A stretch of DNA of 64,000 nt, from the NCBI GenBank assembly GCA_965153455.1, contig OZ234498.1, positions 6,758,001-6,822,000 on the forward strand. Reading direction: 5' to 3'. Positions 35,045 through 44,669 of the stretch are shown here, piece by piece. Position numbers and translations under genes: made by a program. The DNA comes from Sphagnum compactum. Lineage: Eukaryota; Bryophyta; Sphagnopsida; Sphagnales. The notes under the pieces were generated by a model. That model ran no database searches. It was not told the DNA's origin and was given only the letters and a program-made list of their open reading frames with translations. Each line of letters begins with the position of its first letter. Position 1 is the first letter of the stretch.

Positions 35045-35855
35045 TTACTCAGTCCCCTGCAGGAAGGAAGGATATGTCCTTGTGGTTGGTTGGTCAGCTT
35101 GAAATGTGTGGCTCAGGAAATGGCTGCTCATCATCTCTTTGACATGTTTCCAGAATGGCACAAGCTCAGTTGATGGGCATAAAGATGAGTTTTGTGCTTG
35201 TACAGGTTGCTCAAAAATTGGATCAGTGTTGCAAGCAGAAGAACTCTTTCCATGATCTGCTAGACTCAGATTTGATATAGAGTCACATGTGACTGCCAGG
35301 CCCTCAACATGGTTCAAACCCTATCTGCAATGGAAAAGGGGGAAGTTTTTGCTAAAAGCTTGCAATTGGCACATGCCGCACATTGACACATTGACTCAGG
35401 AATACAGCTGAGCTTACCCCAATTCCAGCCCAAGTCGTCTCAAACCTGGCAAATTCATCGTCTGCATCCTGCAAGCCCAACAGGAAGCGTAATAAATAAA
35501 TAGATTGGGTGGTCAATTAGCGACACCATAGCGAATCGCATGATCTCTCCAGAAATCTGCATTTTCCCAAAGGCCCACAAAAAAATTCCCTCTTAAGACT
35601 CAAAACCATTTCAACACTTGCACTGCAATATGGCACTACTGTGTCTACTACTACTACTGCATCAACAACAATTATACAGTCATGCAAATCCCACAAATTT
35701 CAACCTCAACATGAATCTCTTGAACCAAGTTTCTTCTTCTGCTGATGGGTCTAATTGAGTCAAATTCTTATTGCCACATTGGATCAGAATCTGCCTAAGT
35801 TTGCAGTTGCTTGTGTGAGATACTACACCACCGGGTCTCCTGTATTCCCTTGGAC
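35045..35855 (-). other. GRF 3' region with two candidate extra exons
   Basis: On the - strand, a good acceptor (CTTGCAG) precedes 35,468. A good donor (GGG|GTAAGC) follows 35,418, bounding a 51-bp exon. A 93-bp intron ends in a strong acceptor (TTCCATTGCAG), so another exon would start at 35,324. Because the three-exon GRF frame stops at 35,856, these would be 3' UTR exons, alternative C-terminal exons, or a piece of another transcript. Every frame of the exon starting at 35,324 meets a stop within seven codons. No upstream donor near the GRF stop was convincing. Confidence 0.35.
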
Positions 35856-38113
35856 CTAGTACATCAACCAGGAAGCATGAGAGATAGAGAATGTGCCTGC
35901 AGTGGGGCTGCCAGGATGCTCGTGTGCTGAGGATGCAGCAGCAGTGATAGGAATTGAGATAGAGAGCTGTGTGTTGTTAATGCTGGGAGTTGCAACACGA
36001 GTGCTGAGGTTAGTGTCAGAGTTGCTGTGCTCCTGATCTGGCTCATCAACTGATCCTGATCCCCATGATGTCATTGCACTTCGGTCCTGCGAACGAGGCC
36101 AATCATCAAAGAAATGTCGTAACGGCTGTCCTTCTGATTCCCTCCTGGCCTGGACACTTACAGATTCTGCACCCCCATAGCTGGCATTGCTCACTGCATG
36201 ATATGCCTGTGCCTGCTGTTGAGCTGCAGACATACTGTGACTTACATGATCCACCTGGCCACCTGTTTGATCCGGTAGCAATCCAAAATCTTGGCCCAAA
36301 AGCTGACCCCTAGTCAATTGTGGAGAGCTGGTCGAGTGGCCAAAATGCAAAAGCCCAGAGCTGCAACTGTTGCTATTGACCTTAGATTCATGATGAGCAG
36401 CTGGAACTTTGGATGACAGTAGAGAATGCCATGATTGGTTCACTGATTGTAGCCTTGACAAGTTGCTCAGCATCTGTGACGTCTCATGGCCTTGTCCTCG
36501 GGCTGTACTTCCCAATGTTTCGGATGGTAGTATTGAATGCTGCTGATCTGACTTCATCACAGAAGTAGCTGCTAAATACCTGCAGTAAATACATCCCACA
36601 TTAATATCACAACATTGTGCAGCATTATGGTTATGGCAAGGTTCTCTTTCCACTACACTGCTGTGATCACAGCAGCCACCTAACGGAGAGCCACTGACAT
36701 AAGGCCTTGTTTTTCTTGTTACAGGGACAGTCACTTTCCATCAGAGGAGAGCTTGCAAAAAAATGTGTTGGAAATATGTAATTAATCATGTTAGGAACTC
36801 TAAAGAGAACACATGTTCTCATCAAGAAAAACACATATGTCACTCACTGTATGATGAGTCAAAGTTGGACTCACCGCTTCTGCAATTGGTCAACGCTACA
36901 CGGGTAGAGCTGTGAGATGATTGTGAGCACAGCTAGTTGAAAATACATAATGGACAGCTGCTGTGATCACAGAAACCGGGTGTGAGGAAACGCAGTGTAC
37001 CTGCTGTAGTCTTTACTGGCGAAGGTTGAAGCTGCCGCAGCAGCAGAGGTACTGGAAGTAAGACTTGGGAGCTGGCCGAACTGAGAAGAGGCAGCAGGTG
37101 AGGATCCTCCTCCGGATCCAGGACTAGGGCTTGAATGTGAGCTGGAGAAGCAGCTCTTCACGGACAAGTTTGAAGAAGGGCGGTGCTGCTGCTGCTGCAA
37201 GCAGCTGCTGAGGGAGAAGCAGGAGGAGCCAGATGTGCCTCCGCCGGACGTCGTCGAGCTGGTGCGAATAGGTCCCACATTTGTGGTTCCAGCTGAAACA
37301 TGTGCGGCTGTTGCTGCAGCTCCCGATGAAGACGATGTCGCGGACGGAGAGCTGCCCGTAGCTGTAGCTGCTGCGTGCGGCCCCAGCTCGACCGCGTTTC
37401 TGCGTGGCCGTTGACGGCCCCTGTGCACATGCTTCTCGCAATACTTCTGGTCAGGAACCACATCGCGACCGCATCTCCATTTCTTCCCATCCGTTCTCCG
37501 GCAACGCCCTGGCTCGAGGTCTGTATTACTCTGCACTCCGGATCGGTGTATGGCCGGTCCCCACCTCACTGATCAAGCCACGGAAGAAGATAACAAGAGA
37601 CAGAGAGAGATTAGAGAGGAGGTTTAAGCTTCTGAATCGGCGGATCAGGAATGCAGGAAATCATAAACAACATCCGTAAATTCAATACCACATTACTCAT
37701 GTCGCGGATCATGACCTGCTGCATTGCAGAACGTTCAACGAGATCAGTACACTAGAGGAGCGGTTGGAAAGCTCACGGTTAGCAGCGTTGTGACAGGAGG
37801 AGGTCATGCTATTCATCAGGCTGGCGGGCCCAGTACTCCTGCTGCAGATGGGATTCAACAGCTCCTGCGGAACGTTCAAGCCGGCCATCATGTACTTGAA
37901 GATGAGATCTTGGTGCGCAAATTCCGCCCACTGGCCAGACGTGAACGGAGCTCGGCTCCCACTCACGAGAGAGCTGTGCTGCAGCTGGTATAACTGCGTA
38001 CTCCCGGCCATCTCGTTCATGTCTTCGGCAGCGGCCCCCCGTCCACACAGGAGTGATGCAGATGCGCTTCCTGCAACCCGCGACCAGTCATGAGCCGCAG
38101 CATACAACCCCAT
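35856..38113 (-). CDS. GRF: Growth-regulating factor (GRF) transcription factor
   Basis: GRFs are plant nuclear transcription factors that promote cell proliferation with GIF co-activators. Exons on the - strand are 38,113-37,777, 37,568-37,001 and 36,579-35,856 (stop TAG), giving 542 aa. Introns are 208 bp and 421 bp, both GT-AG, with phases that join exactly (112 codons +1/+2, then 301 codons +2/+1). QLQ domain, about residues 56-90 ([18 protein letters not shown]): binds GIF. WRC domain, about 129-170, with a C135-x9-C145-x10-C156-x2-H159 zinc motif and basic nuclear-signal stretches ([17 protein letters not shown]): DNA binding. After Ser/Ala-rich sequence come HFFDDWPR (457-464) and TQLSISIPI (505-513), typical C-terminal GRF motifs. 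A clear GGPL motif was not seen. The first Met (38,113) is used; Met32 and Met35 are alternatives. The QLQ core Leu is Phe65, and the miR396 site is not recognisable. Confidence 0.94.
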
Positions 38114-39328
38114 GAGTCTTATTAACCCAGCTGCTCCTGCAGTTTACCGGGGCAGCTGATCTCCCGAACTAGCTACCAACTTCTACTACTCCTGCCCAGG
38201 TCCTGATCCACTAGTCCTAAATATTCTACTGCAGTTTCCGGATGATGAGTTGGAAAAAAGATCGAGAGCTGATCCCAGGACCCACCAAGCTCAGAAGCAG
38301 GCAGCTCACTGGAACGTACACTTGCGAAAACTGGATTCAGAGCTGCAGGCTACAAGACTAAGCTAGTTCAGAAGTACTGCAGCTGCAGCTGGTTGTCCAG
38401 ATCGATCATGAGGTAACAACACTAGCTGTGCAGCTCATGCAGCTCAACACCACCCACCCAGCAAGCATTAAGAGACCCACATTGCCACAAAAACACAAAC
38501 CATGAGTGCATCATCCCCGATCCCCCACCCCACCCGTCGTGATGAAGAAGCTCACTCGCCAATCATGAGATCAAGCCGGAAAAAAGGTAAACAACCCAGC
38601 AACAGCAAATCAAGCAAAAATCCGCCACCAAACCAAAACAAAATAAAGATCCGTTTGCTGCAAGAAGAAGGCGCTGAGACATACGATCGAGCTAAACTTC
38701 ACGTAAGTCAAGACCGAAAGCGGCGACGCGCGCACCCGGGCTGCAGAAGCTGGTTGTTTCTGTCAGCATGAAAACACTAGCTAGCTGCAGCAAACTAGTT
38801 CAGTTCACCACTACTGGCACTAATGGCACTACTTTCAAAGTAGTAATAACGCCATCATCGTCCTATTCGCCAAGACAGCAGCAGTAGACGATCGTTGTTT
38901 CTAGAAAAACAGCAAGTAGACCTGAGCTGTAGTAAAACTTAGTTAGCTCTTGACGTTGATGCAAAAACCTGCTCCGTAGCTAGCTAGTACTCTACTAGGA
39001 TCATGGATCGATGTGTCTCATGACTAGCTAGCTAGCTAGGTGCTAGTAGCTAGGGCAGCGGTGGTCGTACAAAGTACCACTTATACTATACAACACAAAA
39101 AGTAATACGCTTACGGTAACAAGTACCACCTAGACTGGTCCAGACTCCAGTAACAACAACAACAACAGTGAACAACAAAGTAAAGGACTGTCTTTTTATT
39201 TCTGTGTGTACTTTGAGGGATCTTCCACCAGGAGGATGAACACTAGGGCGTTATGCCAGAGGGGAGATCTTCCCATTTTTTATATGTTCGGCCCGCTGTT
39301 CCCATAAAAAGAGAGTCGTCTACGTGGT
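38114..39328 (-). promoter_or_regulatory. GRF 5' UTR and promoter region, TAGC-rich
   Basis: Upstream of the GRF start codon lies a CpG- and pyrimidine/purine-rich leader with many AGCTGCAG and CTAGCTAG words. Clusters of TAGCTAGC occur at about 38,775, 38,978, 39,024 and 39,042. A TATAAAA on the - strand at 39,284-39,278 could be the TATA box, which would give a leader of over 1 kb. TATAGTATAAG near 39,090 is another candidate. The transcription start is unknown. The frame at 38,502-38,771 (+) has no recognisable domain and is not called. Confidence 0.4.
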
Positions 39329-39613
39329 GGAAGTTCTTGTACAAGATGGCTTTCCTGAGGTTCCAGAACACCTGAGGGCTTGAGGTTCCTGCACAAGAGG
39401 GCTCTCGTGAGGTTCGGGAACATCTGAGGGCTTGAGGTCCCTGCTCAAGAGGGCTCTCGTGAGGTTCGGGAACACGTGAGGGCTTCAGATTCCTGCAAGG
39501 TTTGGGCTCTCCTGAGGTTTGGGAACACCCTCAGGCTCAACCCCTTCGACTTCAGGTTCCTGTGTGAGCGGGGTTGATCTCGTGAGGTTCGGGAACCCCT
39601 GAGGGAGCTGGGC
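39329..39613 (+). repeat. 52-bp minisatellite, about five units
   Basis: Units built on GAGGTTCCTGCACAAGAGGG...CTCGTGAGGTTCGGGAACA..TGAGGGCTT start at 39,329, 39,381 and 39,433, 52 bp apart. Two longer, diverged units follow to about 39,613. They are GC-rich compared with the background and lie immediately upstream of the GRF promoter candidate. Confidence 0.8.
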
Positions 39614-40179
39614 TGTGGAGAGCCCACTCGGCCAGGAAACGCCCCTAGGCTACAACAAATGACACGTCATGAGGCGCCGGTGGAGCAGAACATAATATTA
39701 ATGTGCAAGCCTGGGAACATTTAAGACACGACTGATTCCTCGTACCATTTTACCAATTACCCCAGTCACGAGCCCTCCTGTTATCTGCTTCCATCCACAG
39801 TCACACACTAGCTACTAGCTGCTGCGACTTGATTCTGCAATAATGCACAGTCGAAGTGACTAACCTAGTGTGAGCAGCTGCTTAATGCTGCTGCCTAGCT
39901 AGCTGCCCGCCTTTGCTGCTAGCTGCTCTTCTGTCTTTTGCTATCTACCTTATTACTTAGCTAGAGCTAGCTAGCTAACGGGGACCACTCGCTTCTTCTT
40001 CTTTGACGAGCCGCTCCCTGCATGCATGAGCCCCATCAGGCTAGGCTAGGCTACTGCAGCTTGGTTTATTCAGTAGCTAGCTAGCTAATAAGCACCCCTA
40101 CACCAGCCTTTTTACATAGCCAGAATGCTATATTATTAAGAACGAAATGTGCTAAAATCATGTGCTTTTGAGATTTTCA
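39614..40179. other. GRF upstream flank with further TAGCTAGC clusters
   Basis: TAGCTAGC words recur at about 39,894, 39,959 and 40,073. AGCTGCT and GCTGCTAGCTGCTC triplet-like runs occur at 39,800-39,930. No coding sequence is recognised. Confidence 0.45.
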
Positions 40180-40345
40180 ATTGCCAGAAGTCGACCAAAA
40201 TTTAAGAAAAATCGCCAGATTCTTACACATGGTTCAAGTAGAAGGATATATTTTTAATTACTTTCATATCTAGCTTGTAGCCAAAGTTTGGCTAAATATT
40301 CCTGGGAATCATCACCACTTTGGCTTTAACACAAGATTATCAAAA
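40180..40345 (+). repeat. Family C (TAGCCAAA family), well-preserved copy
   Basis: The order is: a GGTTCAAGTAGAAGGATAT word, TTACTTTCATATCTAGCTTG, TAGCCAAAGTTTGGCTAAAT (a 7-bp inverted pair), then GGAATCATCACCACTTTGGCT and ACACAAGATTATC. The same order is seen at 42,530-42,775 (inverted), 43,505-43,700 (inverted) and 58,280-58,625. Confidence 0.7.
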
Positions 40346-42529
40346 AAACCACTGCCCTGCACTTACCATGGAGTTAGAATTCTCTTGTACAACTTCTCAT
40401 GTTTTCTGATACCTGGTGAGCTTAGTGATGCAGCAACTTGGTATGCATGGCCGGCTCGAATAATGAGCCAGAGTGTGATCTGCTCAACTGATCTCCTCCT
40501 ATTGGCAACTGGGTATCTGCACACAGCTGCCCCGCCACAATGCTGTGTGCTCTCCCCATAAGTGTACTCTTTTAGGACTTTCCCGACGAGCTATCTTCCC
40601 CCATCCTGCACTCCTCATGTATTTATTTTTTCCCTTCTCTCCCAATTTCCAACTTCCTCCTTGTTTCTCTGCCTCTAGGTAGTTGGATCCACCTTATTGC
40701 TCTAACTTGCTAGTTCCCTGCCCTTTTTCTCAATGTGGGCAAGTTTTTGACTGTTTGTAGGGCCACCCAGAGGTGCTAGCAGAGGAGGCAAGAGGCTAAA
40801 CACCCCCTTACCATCTTTGTGGAGGGGAGCAATGACAGCAGCAGATGACAACCAACACAGCACAAATACAACTTAAACAAAGGGAAGGAGGTGAATTTTT
40901 TAAAAAACTTTCCAGCTTTTGGCATTGACGAGGGATTATTTTTTGAAATAAAGATCGGCTAGGACCTCCAGAGTCCAACTCTTCTTCCTTCTCTTGCTAG
41001 GTCAGAGCTTCTTTTTGTCGAGTTAGCCATTTGCATTCAATGTATTTGGGGGTTAGTGTTGGACTTGTTTGATTTGCAAGGAAATGGTGAAACAACAAAC
41101 CTGGGAAAATGGAACCAATAGAATTGGACCAAATGAGAGGGGTGGGGCCAGCTTGGGTTTGGATCAGTTCAACATGTGGTGGGGTCTACTATGTAATCAA
41201 AAGATCCGCATTGCAAGATTTTCCTTGAGTGTTGTTATTATTAGATGTGTTATTATTTTCCTTGTGAAATTTTGAACTGCAACTGAATGCATGTGACTGA
41301 CTAGTTTGAGGGCTGATGAGTGACAATTTTTTTGGTTTTGAGATTAAGCATTCTAAGCTTCACAACTTTAACATTACCTAAAGTTGCCTTCATTTCATGA
41401 AACACTCCCCTTCCATTTACACTTGCATTGAGGTATTGTAATCTCTTCTTCAATGTGCAGTGTCATCTCCAAAGGAGGCATTGAGTAACGCCCAAGGGCA
41501 TGGGCATTAATGGAATAAGGGCCTGCACAAGGCAGAGCTGAGGCAGGCCTGATTCTGATAATGCCCATGGCTGAGGGCATTACACAATGTAATATGCAAC
41601 CGGTATCTGATGGGCACTCATCAGGTATCCTGGGAAAAAACCAATGGAGCGTCACTTTGAAAAACAAAACTCTCATAGGTGGGAGCATTCCATTTTTTGA
41701 AATGCCCCGTGGGTTCTTATGCTTGATAAGCATTCCTCCAAATACACTTATCCAAGGTTTTTACACTTATTTACAGGCACAACAAAGACCATGAGAAGTT
41801 TTAATCCATGTCAGGGACTTTGTCTCCAGTTCGAACCCTAGTTAGTGTGCTTGCAAATGGATTATTACTATGTGTAAGAAAATCAAGCAGCTCTTTGGAG
41901 TAGTCTGAACATTTAAACACTACTTATGTTGGCAACTATTCACACTGCAAAGATAAGAAACTTAATGCTTAAACCTTGCAGAGGAACTCCACTTGCCAGT
42001 CCTCCAACTTGGGGCTTTGGAGTCAAAATTTGGCATGTCCACGGCTCCTCTTCTCTGTGTACTGGCTCCTTTTTGCAATGGGTTCTGTCCATTTGGTCCT
42101 AATAATAATAAATTCGCATGTCACAGAAGAAGGGGACACCTCATTCCTTTTCTCTCTGCCCAACCAGAGATTGGTGTCTCTCAAGCTCAGTTGTAGCCAT
42201 TTTTTGAGCTTTGACAGCGTTAGAAGATGGTCTAGCAATTCCATTGTCTCAAGTTCTGTTATCCAGCCGACCTACAAGGGAAACTTGTGAGGGAGCTGGG
42301 GCCATATAATGTACCCCAAAGTAGCAAAAAAACTTGCATTTCTTTGCTTTGCTTTTGTGTAGCGGCTCATTGTATGTGCAACTTGGACCAATCGCTCGTT
42401 TTCCCCTCATCTCAAGACCAAATGCCCACTTGTTTTCACCACGCTCATATGACTACATTCTACTCACCTTGCAAATTGTGGACTCAATGGAGAACAAGGG
42501 TTTCATTTAAAGATTTTGTCACATAATCA
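40346..42529. other. Intergenic; possible small non-autonomous element at 41,390-41,730
   Basis: The stretch 41,460-41,600 has several inverted words around GGGCATGGGCATTA / TAATGCCCATGGCTGAGGGCATTA. Together with TTTTTTGAAATGCCCC near 41,692 this suggests a palindromic non-autonomous element. Open frames at 41,395-41,733 (-) and 41,976-42,290 (+) have no recognisable domain. Confidence 0.35.
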
Positions 42530-42775
42530 AAGTGTTGATCGTCCAAATCCTAATTTAGCTAATTTAGTTTGCTACATACCAGATATGAAAGTAGGAAAAG
42601 AAAAACAGAATCCTTCTATATTCTTGGCTACCTACTGGAACTTGTCATAAAAATCTGACAATTTGAAAATCCTTTTTCTCCCAAAATCTGGCTAATTTAA
42701 GCCATTTGTTCCATGAATTCTTTGTATAGGTACAATTTTCAGGTTGAAATTTGACAAAAATTCGTTAGTGAAAGA
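42530..42775 (-). repeat. Family C (TAGCCAAA family), inverted copy
   Basis: Read on the - strand it gives GACAAGTTCCAGTAGGTAGCC, AGAATATAGAAGGATTCTG, TACTTTCATATCTGGTATG and a diverged GCTAAATTAGG. It closely follows 58,425-58,520 on the + strand. Confidence 0.65.
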
Positions 42776-43504
42776 AACACTGCGAGGAATGATAATGAGG
42801 TTAAGGAGGTTAAATTCTCCAAAAAAACAAAAAGAAGTGAAAGCTTTTAAATCTACCCAAAACAACACCAGTTGTTGCACACCCCAAATAATGAGATTTT
42901 TCCATTTCTCAAGCAAATCCCAATTTTGTTCCATCAACCCCTTTCTCAACTTGAAGTCCCTTACAATGCCACCAAGTCCAAATTTTTAAATAGCAAAACA
43001 CCCTCTCCCCCCATGGGACAGTTTTGGTCAAATGTCAATTAGGGGCTAAACTACAAAGTTTGGTTCCATCAACTACCTACAAAGTGAACTGTGATTCAAG
43101 TTTTTCCTCTAGAATCATTGTAAGGGAATCACAATCCAATATAATTTTTACTATTGTCAATATTGCAATTGTTTGCCCACTAAAGATGTGAGAAAGATTG
43201 GAGGACACAAGTTGTAACCATAGTCATTAAAAGCAAGTAAATTTATGATTGTCAATAGGTAGCTCCCCCTCCCCTCTCCTATACTAACCTAAGGACATTG
43301 AAGTTTGAATGGAAAGCCCATCCATTATAAGGTAGATAGGTAAGTACTAGGTACATACTACTTACCAGTATTGTACTGATATGTCCTTTTTTCAATACCA
43401 CACTGGCCCCAGTATCAAGGATCTCAGTTACACCCATTTTTCATACCAAGCTCATATGGGTATGTCTACAGATGTCAGCCAGGGCCCAGTAGAGTCCCAG
43501 TATT
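42776..43504. other. Intergenic, no gene recognised
   Basis: A short TAGGTAGATAGGTAAGTACTAGG-like simple tract at 43,331-43,355 recalls the core of family A. Nothing coding is seen. Confidence 0.4.
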
Positions 43505-43700
43505 TGTCTTAAAGATATTTTTGTCTCTAGCCAAAGTGGCGATCGTGTCTAGGAAGATTTAGCCAAATCTGGCTATAAACCAAATATGAAGTACAAATCT
43601 TTAATCATGTCTCTATATTTTAACTACACACTAAAAAACCAACTATAGAAATCTGGTGATTTTTACTACTTTTTTTTTCTCTCATTTCTAGTAATTGAAA
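43505..43700 (-). repeat. Family C (TAGCCAAA family), inverted copy
   Basis: On the - strand the words TTTCTATAGTTGG, ATATAGAGACATGATT, TTTATAGCCAGATTTGGCTAAATCTTCC and CGCCACTTTGGCTAGAGAC follow the order of the copy at 40,180-40,345. Confidence 0.65.
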
Positions 43701-44389
43701 AACTCCAAAATTGTTTTTTTGCTAATTTTAAATTTGCACTTACCAAAGGAAATGGTGTTGGAGAACCTCTCTATATATCAAGTGATAATCCCCTGTCGAA
43801 ATTTGACAGAAATTCCTGGCAATTTGTTCCTCTCAACAACCTAGTGATAGGTTCATACAAAACAAAAGTCCAAAATACACCAGGTCCATGTTGTGATATA
43901 TACATTAGTTATGTGTAGTTCTGAACATAACTGCACATCATAGTACCGCATTACTTTAATACACAGTAGTACCTTAGCAGCTTCAACACATGTCTGATTT
44001 GATTGATTACTGAATTTTGAATTTTGAAATTTTGACAAATAGAATATTTTGGAAGATTTACTATTGTCCTTCACATTTTTTTGTAAATTGAGAAAATTTC
44101 AACATTTCTAAATTAAATTAATATAACTATGTCAAAGCTGCTAAATTATTACAGTACATAACAATTAGGGTTTTTTTCCGATTTTGTGAGTTAGGGGGGA
44201 TTGGCAATCATCCTAAAGAGAACTTAGCCCAAAAAAAATGCTGATAACAATCTATATTTCTTAAAATGAGATTGAGAATTCAATTAAATCAAAATTGTGC
44301 AGGAACAAAAATAAAACCAGATCAATAAAATGGAATAGTCCCTCCCAATAAGTACCCCCAGTTTATAATGATGGGTATTAGTGCAAGTT
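43701..44389. other. AT-rich intergenic DNA, no gene recognised
   Basis: There are short A/T runs only. No domain or clear repeat is seen. Confidence 0.4.
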
Positions 44390-44669
44390 GAGAATGGCGA
44401 CAAATAGTTTTGGAAATAGAAATTTCATGCAGCCAATGAGAAAGGGGGGATTTATTATTTTTGATCTGATCGCAATGTAATCTCACTATGTTCCCATCAA
44501 GTTCCCAAGTTGTTCTCATGAGGTTCCCCAAATGCTCCTTAAGACACCCAATAGGAGCAGCTCATGTTCAATCTCATATTGTTTGGCCACAGCTCAACTT
44601 ACATAAGTTGTAAAATGGGGGGCCAAAGGGAAGCATGACAAAGCATGCTTCTATTTGGGGGGGGGGGGG
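44390..44669 (-). repeat. Dispersed repeat family B, inverted copy, with adjoining G-run
   Basis: On the - strand it reads CTCCTATTGGGTG, GGGAACCTCATGAGAACAAC, GGGAACTTGATGGGAACATAG, AAAGGGGGGA-like words reversed, and CTCATTGGCTGCATGAAA. All are shared with 16,430-16,620. A G13 run lies at 44,657-44,669. Confidence 0.6.

Noticed and set aside
35045-35317. 90-codon frame on the GRF strand as a fourth coding exon
   Set aside because: With the good acceptor before 35,324, every phase hits a stop within seven codons; this frame itself starts at a TTG with a stop two codons upstream.
37124-37490. Long frames overlapping GRF exon 2 in other phases
   Set aside because: Shadows of the Ser/Ala-rich GRF coding sequence; only the frame with the WRC zinc motif joins the other exons in phase.
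39329-39613. CRISPR-like regular repeats
   Set aside because: Units are contiguous and diverged with no unique spacers; this is a plant minisatellite.
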